Virus record (IMG/VR): IMGVR_UViG_3300021962_000656
Coordinates: 1 to 23,756 of that record
DNA from: a virus
Length of the DNA stretch: 23,756 nt
Reading direction: 5' to 3' (one strand)
Notes under the pieces: model-generated
Databases searched by the model: none
What the model saw: the letters and a program-made list of their open reading frames with translations, nothing else
Told to the model about the DNA's origin: nothing
Program-made: the position numbers and the translations under genes
Part shown: positions 1 to 6,603 of the stretch, piece by piece
How the letters are laid out: each line of letters begins with the position of its first letter
How positions within the stretch are numbered: position 1 is the stretch's first letter

Positions 1-179
1 TAAAATATGGTTTTATAGCGCAAGAAGTAAAAGAAGTGATGCCTGAATTAGCTAGAAAATTAGATGAAAATTCAGACTACTTAGGACTTGAAACTGAGGG
101 TATTTATGTTACACTAGTTAACGCAATTAAAGAGCAGCAGGCCCAAATCAACGAATTAAAATCACAATTAAATAAATAA
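1..179 (+). CDS. Tail fibre/spike C-terminus with S74 intramolecular chaperone (5' truncated)
   Basis: Only the last ~58 codons are in the window, read in the frame beginning at base 3 and ending with TAA at 177-179. The translation has the hallmark end of a peptidase S74 / endosialidase-type intramolecular chaperone: GFIAQEVKEVMPEL, then a YLGLETEGIYVTLVNAIKEQQ segment and a short terminal coiled coil ending in ELKSQLNK. In this family the chaperone domain trimerises a fibre or spike protein and usually cleaves itself off. The catalytic Ser-Lys region would lie upstream, outside the window, so self-cleavage cannot be judged. The next gene begins 3 bases after the stop, so they are probably co-transcribed. 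This is the main evidence that the left edge is phage tail structure. Confidence 0.85.
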   Translation, partial: KYGFIAQEVKEVMPELARKLDENSDYLGLETEGIYVTLVNAIKEQQAQINELKSQLNK

Positions 180-182
180 AAA

Positions 183-572
183 ATGGCAACAACAGTATTT
201 GAATGGGTTATCAGCCAATTGAATTGTGCTGTAGAATCTGAAGGTTTACCGGATGTAATCAATATGATACATTGGAGGTATAACGCAACCCAAGAGCATG
301 ATGGAAAGGTTTATTTTGCTGACACTTATGGTGCATCAGGCGTAGCACAACCAAATCCACAAAACTTCATTCCTTACGCAGATGTGACAGAAGCAGAAGT
401 TATCGGTTGGTTAGAGCAGATATTGCCGGTTGGTGCTATGCAATTATCCTTAGAGAACAATATCGCTCTTCAAATCAACCCTGTGGAGGTGACATTGCCG
501 CTCCCATGGCTCCCAACCACAACTACGACTACAAAAGCTCCTGATACAACCACGACAACCGAGGCTCCATAA
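183..572 (+). CDS. Probable tail-associated protein with Thr-rich C-terminal tail
   Basis: A 129-residue protein that starts 3 bases after the tail-fibre stop, so probably part of the same virion-protein operon. Residues 1-105 look globular and soluble, with no signal peptide or membrane segment; I do not recognise the fold. Residues 110-129 are low complexity: six Thr (112-117), K-A-P-D, five Thr (122-126), E-A-P. The 11 Thr codons use all four ACN forms in mixed order, so the run is not a slipped DNA microsatellite and looks selected as protein. Thr/Pro/Ala-rich tails are seen on structural proteins of other phages and could be flexible spacers or O-glycan acceptors. The glycosyltransferase genes next door make the second idea attractive, but that is inference. 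Confidence 0.75.
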   Translation: MATTVFEWVISQLNCAVESEGLPDVINMIHWRYNATQEHDGKVYFADTYGASGVAQPNPQNFIPYADVTEAEVIGWLEQILPVGAMQLSLENNIALQINPVEVTLPLPWLPTTTTTTKAPDTTTTTEAP

Positions 573-580
573 ATATTTTT

Positions 581-607
581 TTTAATTAAATTAATTCATT
601 AATTTTG
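581..607 (+). promoter_or_regulatory. Bacteroidota-type promoter (TAnnTTTG) upstream of 622
   Basis: TAATTTTG at 600-607 fits the Bacteroidota -7 box TAnnTTTG. It is preceded by the AT block TTTAATTAAATTAATT at 581-596, which recurs in near-identical form at the promoters near 5354-5374 and 10609-10625. A start site about 7 bases past the box would leave a leader of only about 8 nt before the ATG at 622. No -33 TTG is evident; the AT block may replace it. Confidence 0.6.
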
Positions 608-621
608 TTAAAAATATATAT

Positions 622-963
622 ATGAAATCAATTGAACTAGTAGTAGCTAAAGAAAACATTGGTGGTAGAGATACCTTTTTAACCACTTATGATTTATTAA
701 AATCAGCCATCAATAATCCAACACAAGGAGGATTTAATGTTGATGAAATGATCAAAAGACTTCGTTTATTAGGTGAAGTTGAAAAGCACAAAGACTTATT
801 TGACATCAAGCCAGAAGATTTTAAAGATGAGCTTCTTGAAAGAAAAGCCACATTAGAATTAGAAGATGCTGATTTTACCAAGTTAAAAGAACTCTTCAAA
901 GAAATGAAATGGGGAGTAGTATCAAAAACGATTGTTGATTTAAGCAATCAATTAGATAAGTAG
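622..963 (+). CDS. Hypothetical phage protein, 113 aa
   Basis: Soluble, charged, mostly helical protein with no signal peptide, membrane segment or motif I can name. It has its own promoter box (600-607) with a very short leader, and its stop lies 27 bases before the hairpin terminator at 990-1016. The helical pattern (DEMIKRLRLLGEVEKHKDLF; DADFTKLKELFKEMKWGVVS) suggests a small helical bundle. Its place after tail genes would suit an assembly or regulatory role, but nothing in the sequence fixes a function. Confidence 0.75.
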   Translation: MKSIELVVAKENIGGRDTFLTTYDLLKSAINNPTQGGFNVDEMIKRLRLLGEVEKHKDLFDIKPEDFKDELLERKATLELEDADFTKLKELFKEMKWGVVSKTIVDLSNQLDK

Positions 964-987
964 TTTTTAAAGGTTAGTAATAATAAA

Positions 988-3054
988 TTAAGCAGGCTGC
1001 GAACCTGCTTTTTTTATTTCATCTATTACCATATCAGGAGTAATACTATTCTGACATTCAAATTGCCTATCTGTTCCCTTATGTTTAGGGCAAAATGCCC
1101 AATCTCCAGCATCAAATCTTATATCTGGCTTATTCCAACAACCATGACAGACATTTGTATTGTATGGTCTAATACATTCAAATTCATGGTTAATGTCAGT
1201 AAATCCTGCAATCATGATAACTTTCTTGCCTAATCCAAAAGCAAGCCATGAAATTCCTGATGATAATCCTATGAATTTTTCAGAATGATGTATTACAGAC
1301 ATTGTATTTTCTATGCTCGTATCTTCTAATTGGTAGCAGTTGTTAAATGGATTGCGTTCTTTTGATGTATTTATGACATTGTAGCCACTTTCTACCAAAA
1401 AGTCTATAACCTCCTGCCAATGACTTCTGAGCCAAAATTTAAGCCCCGAAGTGCTATTTGTAGCTATTGTAACATATTTGCCGTATTTATTGTTACCTAT
1501 GTCATATTTTAATCTTGGTCTAACTTCCTCAAAATCCAATCCCAATATATTACTAGCTGCTTTTTGTAGCGGAATAGTATTGCATAATACAGGCTCTCTG
1601 TTTGAATCATAAAACCATCCAATCTTGTACATAGCATAACAACTTACAGAGCTGCCCGGTTCTACTAATTCCAATTCCGGATAGTCTAGTATTTTATTCC
1701 AAAAAGTAGAAACAATAACTTTGCACTGATGCTTTTTTCTAAATTCTTCACAATATCCAATCCAAGCCAATGTGTCCCCTAAACTCTTGCTTTCAAAAGC
1801 TATAAAGACTATTTTGCCATGTAAATCCAGTACATTTTCATAGATAAGCTGGTTGTCCTGATATACATAAGTTTTCCATTTGGTATAGTATTGTCTATTG
1901 AGCCTTACCCAGCTATTGCTTTTGATTACGCTTTGGTATTGGCATACATCATTCTCATCATAGAATCTAACATCAAAGTCGCTATCACTTTCTACTTTTA
2001 TTTCAAGGAAAGGGTTGTTGATGAAATTTTGTAATATGCGGACGGATTGTTTTCTAATAGGAAACTTCATTATTGCTTCGTACATCTTAACATGATCTAA
2101 TGCAAAATTTATTGAATTATTGTTATTTGGTATATTGTAATCTCTTGTAATAGTATATAAATCGCTATCTAATGGCTTTATGTATTTGTCTAAGGTGTCT
2201 TTGTAAGCTGGTAGGTTATTGGCTATAATCGGTAATCCAACCTCAATGGCATGTCGTATAGACAATGGGGAACATTCATTGGTAGAAGGGAATACGAATA
2301 TGTCAGATGCCTGCAAAAGAATATCAATATCGCTTCGCTCTCCAAGTGCTTTAAAATTTGTTGGCAAATCTTTAATCAAATCCTCCCAATAAAACTGAAA
2401 ATTTCCGGCCATGTTACCAGCTACTACAAAATCAATATCCGGAAACTTCCGCGCAATAGCAATTGTTTCTTTTTGATTCTTTTGTGGTGTCCAAAGTCCA
2501 ATATGTAATGCAGTTTTCCTATCTAAGGAAAATCCAACCTTCTTCTTTGCTTCCAACTTCATGTCAGAAGTCACCTCTTTTTCTTCTATTGGGTACTGAA
2601 TTGTGAAATATTTAGAGTCCATGTTTGCGTACACATCTTCATGAAAAGGAGTACAAAAAGCGTACAAATCTGGGTGGAATACCTTATCTGCATCAGGATT
2701 GAAAATGTTATCATGTGGGGTTTCTACAATTCTGTAAGTCCTATTATTTGAATATAAAGCTTTTGCAAGCTCTCTTGGTAGTCTTTCAGCCACATCTTCA
2801 ATATGGACTATATCTGGCTTTATCTGGTTAATAATATCCATTACGCGCATCTTATTCTCACCAGCTTCATAAAACCTATCACCAAGTAAATCTACTATCT
2901 GATTCCTTTGAACCACATACGCAGATCCATGAAAATTAAGCTCAATGCAATACACTTCTGTTTCTGAGTAAGCAAGTAAACTTTGTATTCTTTTAAGCGC
3001 AAACATTGGTGCGCCCCCCGTACTCAAATGGTACTCAATCAGTAATACTTTCAT
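988..3054 (-). CDS. GT4 - BAHT fusion: glycosyltransferase fused to TibC-like O-heptosyltransferase
   Basis: 688 residues with two enzyme domains. Residues 1 to about 330 are a GT-B/GT4 glycosyltransferase: GG loop at 13-14, HIGLWTPQKNQ at 184-194, VVAGN at 210-214, and a degenerate EX7E motif where Glu260 is kept but the second Glu position is His268. Residues about 345-688 match the bacterial autotransporter strand-loop-strand O-heptosyltransferase family (GT9-like; TibC, Aah): SLGDTLAWIGYCEEFRKKH (424-442), STFWN (449-453), GLSSGISWLAFGLGKKV (596-612), then Cys636, Cys639, Cys655, Cys667. The C-x2-C-x15-C-x11-C spacing equals the iron-binding cysteine spacing I recall for TibC (358/361/377/389). 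Known members are cytoplasmic and add heptose to Ser of autotransporter adhesins. It is the last gene of its operon and overlaps the upstream endonuclease by 20 bases. Substrate and sugar here are unknown. Confidence 0.88.
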   Translation of the reverse strand: MKVLLIEYHLSTGGAPMFALKRIQSLLAYSETEVYCIELNFHGSAYVVQRNQIVDLLGDRFYEAGENKMRVMDIINQIKPDIVHIEDVAERLPRELAKALYSNNRTYRIVETPHDNIFNPDADKVFHPDLYAFCTPFHEDVYANMDSKYFTIQYPIEEKEVTSDMKLEAKKKVGFSLDRKTALHIGLWTPQKNQKETIAIARKFPDIDFVVAGNMAGNFQFYWEDLIKDLPTNFKALGERSDIDILLQASDIFVFPSTNECSPLSIRHAIEVGLPIIANNLPAYKDTLDKYIKPLDSDLYTITRDYNIPNNNNSINFALDHVKMYEAIMKFPIRKQSVRILQNFINNPFLEIKVESDSDFDVRFYDENDVCQYQSVIKSNSWVRLNRQYYTKWKTYVYQDNQLIYENVLDLHGKIVFIAFESKSLGDTLAWIGYCEEFRKKHQCKVIVSTFWNKILDYPELELVEPGSSVSCYAMYKIGWFYDSNREPVLCNTIPLQKAASNILGLDFEEVRPRLKYDIGNNKYGKYVTIATNSTSGLKFWLRSHWQEVIDFLVESGYNVINTSKERNPFNNCYQLEDTSIENTMSVIHHSEKFIGLSSGISWLAFGLGKKVIMIAGFTDINHEFECIRPYNTNVCHGCWNKPDIRFDAGDWAFCPKHKGTDRQFECQNSITPDMVIDEIKKAGSQPA
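990..1016 (+). terminator. Intrinsic terminator between convergent operons
   Basis: AAGCAGG (990-996), loop CTGCGAA, CCTGCTT (1004-1010), then a T run to 1016. It is a clean 7-bp hairpin with U tract for rightward transcription from the tail operon. The hairpin lies inside the last codons of the leftward 688-residue transferase (its KKAGSQPA end and stop), so the element is shared with coding sequence. On the other strand the hairpin is followed by TTAATTT, a weaker U tract, so it may act in both directions. Confidence 0.8.
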
Positions 3055-3859
3055 GTTTTTTTGAATTCAAGTTTTTAATTAATTGTTCTCTCATTCTCTC
3101 TATAAATTCAGGGCTTCTTTTTTTGCCTTTCTTTGCTAAAGAAATTTTATTTTTTGCTTCTTCACTAAGATTTTTTCCAAGCATTGGTGGATTTATTTTC
3201 ATTCTTTCTCTTTGTTTTTCATTCATTTCCTCAGTTCTTTTTTTGCCTTTATTTCCTAATGATATTTTTTTCTTTGCCTCTTCTGAATGGTTTCTACCCC
3301 AATTTGGACTTAATTCCCCCCTTTTGCCCCACATTACATTTTTCTCTTTTTCAAATAATCCAATTACTCCTTTATTCCAAGATGGTTTACCAAAACAAGG
3401 ATGATTTTCTCCTTTTTTTGCAGATGATTTCATTTTTTGTTTAGTTTCTTCTGAATGTTTTTTACCCCAATTTGGACTCAATTCTTTAGATTTACCAAAC
3501 ATAGCATTTTTAACACCCTTGCTTCTTTCGGAAAACTTCTTTTTTGTTTCTTCGGTATGTATAACTCCAAATGCTCCATCGCCACCATCAGTTAAATTAC
3601 ATAAATTACCCAAATTATTATTTCTTCTGCCGTAGAAAGAAATTAAGTATTTTTCAATAGCGCATGCCTCTTCCCATAATATATCCTTATGTGTTATTTC
3701 AACTATTATGCCGTATTTATCTTTTATTTTGTTCCAGAATTGGTTTCTTCTACTATTTATTTGGTATGCTCTTTTATCAGATTTACCAATTCCAACATAA
3801 AATACGTTTAAAAATGGATCTTCAATATCCTTTCTTCTGTGTATATAAACTATTGCCAT
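3035..3859 (-). CDS. GIY-YIG homing endonuclease with NUMOD3 repeats
   Basis: 274 residues from the ATG at 3859; an in-frame upstream ATG at 3904 would lie inside the structured leader and before the domain, so it is rejected. The N-terminus is the nuclease: VYIHRRKD as the GIY strand, FYVGIGK as YIG, Arg-rich RRNQFW helix, and the Glu in WEEACAIEKYLISFYGR. The rest is a string of NUMOD3-type DNA-binding repeats (HTEETKKKFSERSKG, HSEETKQKMKSSAKKG, HSEEAKKKISLGNKGKK, LSEEAKNKISLAKKGKK), separated by FGK/WGK motifs. This layout is typical of free-standing phage homing endonucleases. It sits between two glycan genes without breaking either, and its last 20 bases overlap the start of the GT4-BAHT gene. 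Confidence 0.9.
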   Translation of the reverse strand: MAIVYIHRRKDIEDPFLNVFYVGIGKSDKRAYQINSRRNQFWNKIKDKYGIIVEITHKDILWEEACAIEKYLISFYGRRNNNLGNLCNLTDGGDGAFGVIHTEETKKKFSERSKGVKNAMFGKSKELSPNWGKKHSEETKQKMKSSAKKGENHPCFGKPSWNKGVIGLFEKEKNVMWGKRGELSPNWGRNHSEEAKKKISLGNKGKKRTEEMNEKQRERMKINPPMLGKNLSEEAKNKISLAKKGKKRSPEFIERMREQLIKNLNSKKHESITD

Positions 3860-3870
3860 AAAACAAAAAA

Positions 3871-3973
3871 TGCCCAAAATAGAAGGCTTATTCCCTTTAT
3901 ACAATAATGTATAGGGACATCTAAATTGGGCAAAAAGTTTGTAATATTTTTAATCATATAAAGGGAAATAAGC
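3871..3973 (-). promoter_or_regulatory. Structured, possibly switching leader before the homing endonuclease
   Basis: Between the methyltransferase-glycosyltransferase stop and the endonuclease ATG. Arms 3957-3973 (GCTTATTTCCCTTTATA on the minus strand) and 3886-3901 (TATAAAGGGAATAAGC) pair over 16 bp with one bulge. A second helix joins TGCCCAA and TTGGGCA (3926-3932 with 3871-3877). A third hairpin, TATACA-ATAA-TGTATA plus CCC/GGG, occupies 3893-3916. The first and third helices share bases, so they exclude each other. The second helix ends 11 bases before the ATG and is followed by ATTTTTTGTTTT on the transcript, like an intrinsic terminator. Structured leaders repressing homing-endonuclease expression are known from T4; the role here is inferred. 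Confidence 0.55.
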
Positions 3974-3974
3974 A

Positions 3975-5327
3975 CTATAAAGATAGTAAATATTCAATAA
4001 ATTCTTTTATTTTTTCAATATTTTTTTCTCCATGCCAAAAGAAATGGTTGCTTTTTAATGGAACCTTTTTCCATTGTCCAATAAAATATGGCTTATCTTT
4101 GTACACTAAATCTTTATATAAACCATTTATATAACAATACGGCAATCCCATCGTTGCTTTATAGTCATAAATTAATGTTTGAAGCACGCTCTCTTCATTG
4201 TAGCTCGCATACCATGAATTATTTTTTAGGATTGACGGGTGGTTGCATCTGTAATACCAAAGATCTAAAAATTCTATGCAGTTTTGTCCTGCAACAAAAT
4301 ACCCTGTTTGTCTATATCCGGTAAATTGTCTTTGCTTTTGGTCAGATTTAAACAATTCACATACAGGTGCCTCTAAAGTAGTATGTAAGTTATCATAATC
4401 AGTTGCCCCTCCACGATCATTAACTATTAAAAAATCATAAATTCCTTCTACAAAATAAGGATAATTAGAATTTTCAGGGAAATAATCAAATATTTGATTG
4501 ACTGATGGATTGGCTATGCTATCTGTGTCAACATAAGCAACATTTTCTGCAAATTTTTCTAATGCATGCTTGACTATCTTAGGCCTTTCAATTAAAAGTT
4601 TGTAAATATGTTTATTTCCTCTATCAATGTAGTCGGCCCTTTGTTTCAGGTGCTTTACATCACAATCCCATCTTATTGTTTCCGTATCTTCAATCTTTTT
4701 ATCAGAGTTAAGCATGTAAACTAGGATTGGTATCTCACTGAACTTACGGATTGATTCAATGCATACCTGTACCAAGTCGGCATAAGACTCATCAGCGTAC
4801 AATAAATAGGCTCTTTTATGCTTTTGTTTCTTATTTACATAGTAGCCATAGTATTGGTTGGCATAGAGTAGTTGAAGTTCTGGGTATCTGGTTTCCATGA
4901 CTGCCGGACTTAAATCAGGCTGCAAATGGGTTTCATGGACATTGCCTTCATGCTCTCCCTGTTCCATAAGATATGGCACTGCCACCAAGCACTGCTTACC
5001 ACTGGTTACTATCTTTTTGATTATGCTTTGGGCATCTTCCACAGATAAATGTTCCAGCACATCACCCATGATAATGAACTCGTAATAGTCAAAATGGAAG
5101 CCAACTACACTTTGTATAAAGACGTTGTTGTACTTCTTATCTAATTGGTAATTAACTACATAGGGTTCGTATATCTCTACGCAATCCATGTAGTAACCAT
5201 AGTTTTTAAGCAAATCAGAATAGGTGCCAATACCAGCTCCTACATCTAATATCTTTTTATTTACGGCTACATTATCTACAATGTAGTCCCTGACTTCTTG
5301 CTTGAAGAATTGAAAGCTAGTTGGCAT
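3975..5327 (-). CDS. SAM methyltransferase - glycosyltransferase fusion
   Basis: 450 residues. Residues 1 to about 165 are a class I SAM-dependent methyltransferase: ILDVGAGIG (26-34) is motif I, an acidic VEIYEP follows at 50-55, and IIMGDVLEHLSVEDA (85-99) is the post-I region. Residues about 168-450 resemble a GT-A glycosyltransferase: RAYLLYADESYADLV, then VAYVDTDS with Asp267-Thr-Asp269 as the metal-binding DxD, and a late HFFWHGEKN. Fusions of this kind occur in phage and capsular polysaccharide clusters; it may methylate and elongate the same glycan. First gene of the leftward glycan operon, with a TAnnTTTG box at 5346-5353 and a leader of about 12 nt. Substrates cannot be read from sequence. 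Confidence 0.82.
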   Translation of the reverse strand: MPTSFQFFKQEVRDYIVDNVAVNKKILDVGAGIGTYSDLLKNYGYYMDCVEIYEPYVVNYQLDKKYNNVFIQSVVGFHFDYYEFIIMGDVLEHLSVEDAQSIIKKIVTSGKQCLVAVPYLMEQGEHEGNVHETHLQPDLSPAVMETRYPELQLLYANQYYGYYVNKKQKHKRAYLLYADESYADLVQVCIESIRKFSEIPILVYMLNSDKKIEDTETIRWDCDVKHLKQRADYIDRGNKHIYKLLIERPKIVKHALEKFAENVAYVDTDSIANPSVNQIFDYFPENSNYPYFVEGIYDFLIVNDRGGATDYDNLHTTLEAPVCELFKSDQKQRQFTGYRQTGYFVAGQNCIEFLDLWYYRCNHPSILKNNSWYASYNEESVLQTLIYDYKATMGLPYCYINGLYKDLVYKDKPYFIGQWKKVPLKSNHFFWHGEKNIEKIKEFIEYLLSL

Positions 5328-5345
5328 AAAATTAATTTAATTAAG

Positions 5346-5374
5346 CAAAAGTAATTAATTTAATTAAATAAATA
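5346..5374 (-). promoter_or_regulatory. Leftward TAnnTTTG promoter of the glycan operon
   Basis: On the minus strand TACTTTTG (5353 to 5346) fits the -7 box TAnnTTTG, preceded by the TTTAATTAAATTAATT block within 5354-5374. A start about 7 bases on gives a leader of about 12 nt before the ATG at 5327. The AT block is shared with the divergent promoter for 5398. Confidence 0.62.
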
Positions 5375-5382
5375 TATCTTTG
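5354..5382 (+). promoter_or_regulatory. Rightward TAnnTTTG promoter, divergent
   Basis: TATCTTTG at 5375-5382 fits the -7 box. Its upstream block ATTAATTTAATTAAAT (within 5354-5370) is the same DNA used by the leftward promoter, and only 21 bp separate the two -7 boxes. The predicted leader to the ATG at 5398 is about 9 nt. The shared block would let one factor control both glycan operons. Confidence 0.6.
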
Positions 5383-5397
5383 CCTAAAATAATTATT

Positions 5398-5775
5398 ATG
5401 AAAATAGAAGTAAGCATTGGCGAAATAGCCGACAAGTACACCATCTTAACCATCAAATCATTTGAAATTTTAGACGAACAAAAGCAACTTAACATTAAAA
5501 AAGAATGGAAGTACATCAATAGTGTAATAAAGGAAAGCTTCCCTGAATTAGCCGCAGATCCATTAACGCATAGGCTTCTGGATATAAACAGGCAGTTGTG
5601 GGTGGTGGAAGATTCGCTCCGAGATTGCGAAAATGACAGGGAGTTTGATAAGTTGTTTGTCTTTTTGGCAAGGCAAGTTTACAGGCTAAATGACCAGAGA
5701 GCAGCCATTAAGAAGCAAATTAACATAAAATACAAGTCCGACATTGTAGAGGAGAAGTCGTATAACGCTTATTAA
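5398..5775 (+). CDS. DUF6165-like protein
   Basis: 125 residues from the ATG at 5398. A TTG 18 bases upstream is in frame but lies in the -7 promoter box, so it is rejected. The sequence has the pattern I associate with the DUF6165 family: EVSIGEIADKYTILTIKS at the N-terminus, an LLDINRQLWVVEDSLR helix, LARQVYRLNDQRAAIKKQIN, and EEKSYNAY at the end. The family is helical, of unknown biochemistry, and often found beside glycosyltransferase genes, which fits here: it is divergent from the methyltransferase-glycosyltransferase gene and shares its promoter block. No signal peptide or membrane segment. A role in regulating or scaffolding glycan assembly is only a guess from context. Confidence 0.75.
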   Translation: MKIEVSIGEIADKYTILTIKSFEILDEQKQLNIKKEWKYINSVIKESFPELAADPLTHRLLDINRQLWVVEDSLRDCENDREFDKLFVFLARQVYRLNDQRAAIKKQINIKYKSDIVEEKSYNAY

Positions 5776-5811
5776 TTTATATTTTTTGCGCTGAATTTGA
5801 CAGAAAAAAGT

Positions 5812-5819
5812 TATTTTTG
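5812..5819 (+). promoter_or_regulatory. Possible TAnnTTTG promoter of the lysis cassette
   Basis: TATTTTTG fits the -7 box, but the ATG at 5824 is only 4 bases past it, so a start at the usual distance would be at or just inside the codon. Either the transcript is leaderless, or the ATG is served by read-through from the gene before. A TTTG at 5785-5788 is a possible -33 element but is spaced rather far. Confidence 0.35.
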
Positions 5820-5823
5820 ATAG

Positions 5824-6261
5824 ATGAAAGGACTCGCTGTCATAATAATTTTTTTCTGCTCTTGCGCTTCGGTTAAGAAAACCGAGAGAAGAATGGACAG
5901 CACAGTTGTAAGATCCATTGATAGTGTGAGAGTTACGTTCTATGATAGCGTTACAAAAGTAATAGAAAAGGAGCAATACTTTACCAAAACTATCACATAC
6001 TACGATACCCTATGGGTAACCAAAGATAGTATGATAACTATTCCAAAGTATACAGAAACTTGGACTTCTGGCAACCGCGAGAAGCAATCTGAATCCAAGC
6101 TAACCAAAACCGACTCTGCCAATGTTTCAAAGGCAGAAACAATCACAAAAACCATAGTAGAAAAAGATAAAAAGAAAATGGCCAATAACTTTTACAAGTT
6201 CTTGTTCTTTATTCTTATTGCCCTACTTGTTATTTACATTTATACAAAGCTCAAAAAATGA
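5824..6261 (+). CDS. Putative unimolecular spanin (u-spanin)
   Basis: 145 residues with an unusual topology: a short hydrophobic N-terminus ending FCSCASVKK, so a lipoprotein signal with Cys14 (Ser at -1) as likely lipidated residue, a polar periplasmic domain, and one C-terminal membrane helix (about 123-141) followed by KLKK. Lipid anchor in the outer membrane plus C-terminal anchor in the inner membrane is the layout of u-spanins such as phage T1 gp11, which fuse the two membranes at the last step of lysis; that protein is of similar length. The middle (TITYYDTLWVTKDSMITIP) looks beta-rich, as in u-spanins. It opens the lysis cassette. The lipobox is weak (Phe at -3), which lowers confidence. 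Confidence 0.65.
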   Translation: MKGLAVIIIFFCSCASVKKTERRMDSTVVRSIDSVRVTFYDSVTKVIEKEQYFTKTITYYDTLWVTKDSMITIPKYTETWTSGNREKQSESKLTKTDSANVSKAETITKTIVEKDKKKMANNFYKFLFFILIALLVIYIYTKLKK

Positions 6262-6344
6262 AGCATATAAATCATAATATCAAGGGGTATGTATTAGCTT
6301 TAATATACGTTATTGTTGTACTCTTAATATCATTATTTATATGA
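6258..6344 (+). CDS. 28-aa membrane peptide, ATGA-coupled on both sides
   Basis: A 28-codon gene whose ATG (6258-6260) overlaps the TGA of the u-spanin-like gene, and whose TGA (6342-6344) overlaps the ATG of the holin-like gene, so it fills the gap exactly. The product has a polar N-terminus (MKHINHNIKG) and one membrane helix (YVLALIYVIVVLLISLFI). Such size, topology and double translational coupling in a lysis cassette suggest a holin, pinholin or antiholin-type peptide. The fit of both ends makes chance unlikely, but expression is not shown. Confidence 0.6.
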   Translation: MKHINHNIKGYVLALIYVIVVLLISLFI

Positions 6345-6601
6345 AAAAATTATTCAATTGGGTAGCAGGATTCTTTTCAGCAGATAGTCCAAATTCAAGC
6401 AAAAGACTTGTAGGTATTGTAGGTGCCGGTTTCTTATACTGGACACTTTATTCAAATTCACATAGCGAAAGTCATGTAGTTCCAGCCGAATCATTGGTAT
6501 GGGGTACTGTTGTTTTAGTATGTACCTCTTTGGGATTAGCTTCCGTAAAGGAGATAGGAGATTTAATTGGCAACTTTAAAGGCAATAAAACATCTGAATA
6601 G
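6341..6601 (+). CDS. Putative holin (two membrane helices)
   Basis: 86 residues. The N-terminus MKKLFNWVAGFFSADSPNSSKR is amphipathic/polar, followed by membrane helix 1 (RLVGIVGAGFLYWTLYS, about 22-38), a short polar loop, helix 2 (SLVWGTVVLVCTSLGLASV, about 51-69) and a charged tail. Two-helix proteins of this size with such a start are regularly annotated as holins in Bacteroidota phages. Holins form inner-membrane lesions that release or activate the endolysin. It overlaps the 28-aa peptide by 4 bases and lies 1.3 kb before the lysozyme. Family assignment is by topology and context, not by a specific motif. Confidence 0.65.
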   Translation: MKKLFNWVAGFFSADSPNSSKRLVGIVGAGFLYWTLYSNSHSESHVVPAESLVWGTVVLVCTSLGLASVKEIGDLIGNFKGNKTSE

Positions 6602-6603
6602 AA

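Noticed and set aside
520-572. Thr run as a DNA microsatellite or phase-variation tract
   Set aside because: Codons are mixed among all four Thr forms, so the DNA is not a simple repeat prone to slippage.
3006-3444. Hydrophobic open frames on the plus strand
   Set aside because: They are antisense to Lys-rich NUMOD3 repeats of the endonuclease, which read as Phe/Leu-rich in reverse; no leader or neighbours support them.
3860-3974. Group I intron around the GIY-YIG gene
   Set aside because: Neither flanking gene is split: the upstream gene ends with its own stop and the downstream gene has its own ATG. No intron core (P3-P8) was recognised.
5380-5397. TTG start six codons upstream for the DUF6165-like gene
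   Set aside because: The TTG lies inside the -7 box at 5375-5382, and the family motif begins right after the ATG at 5398.
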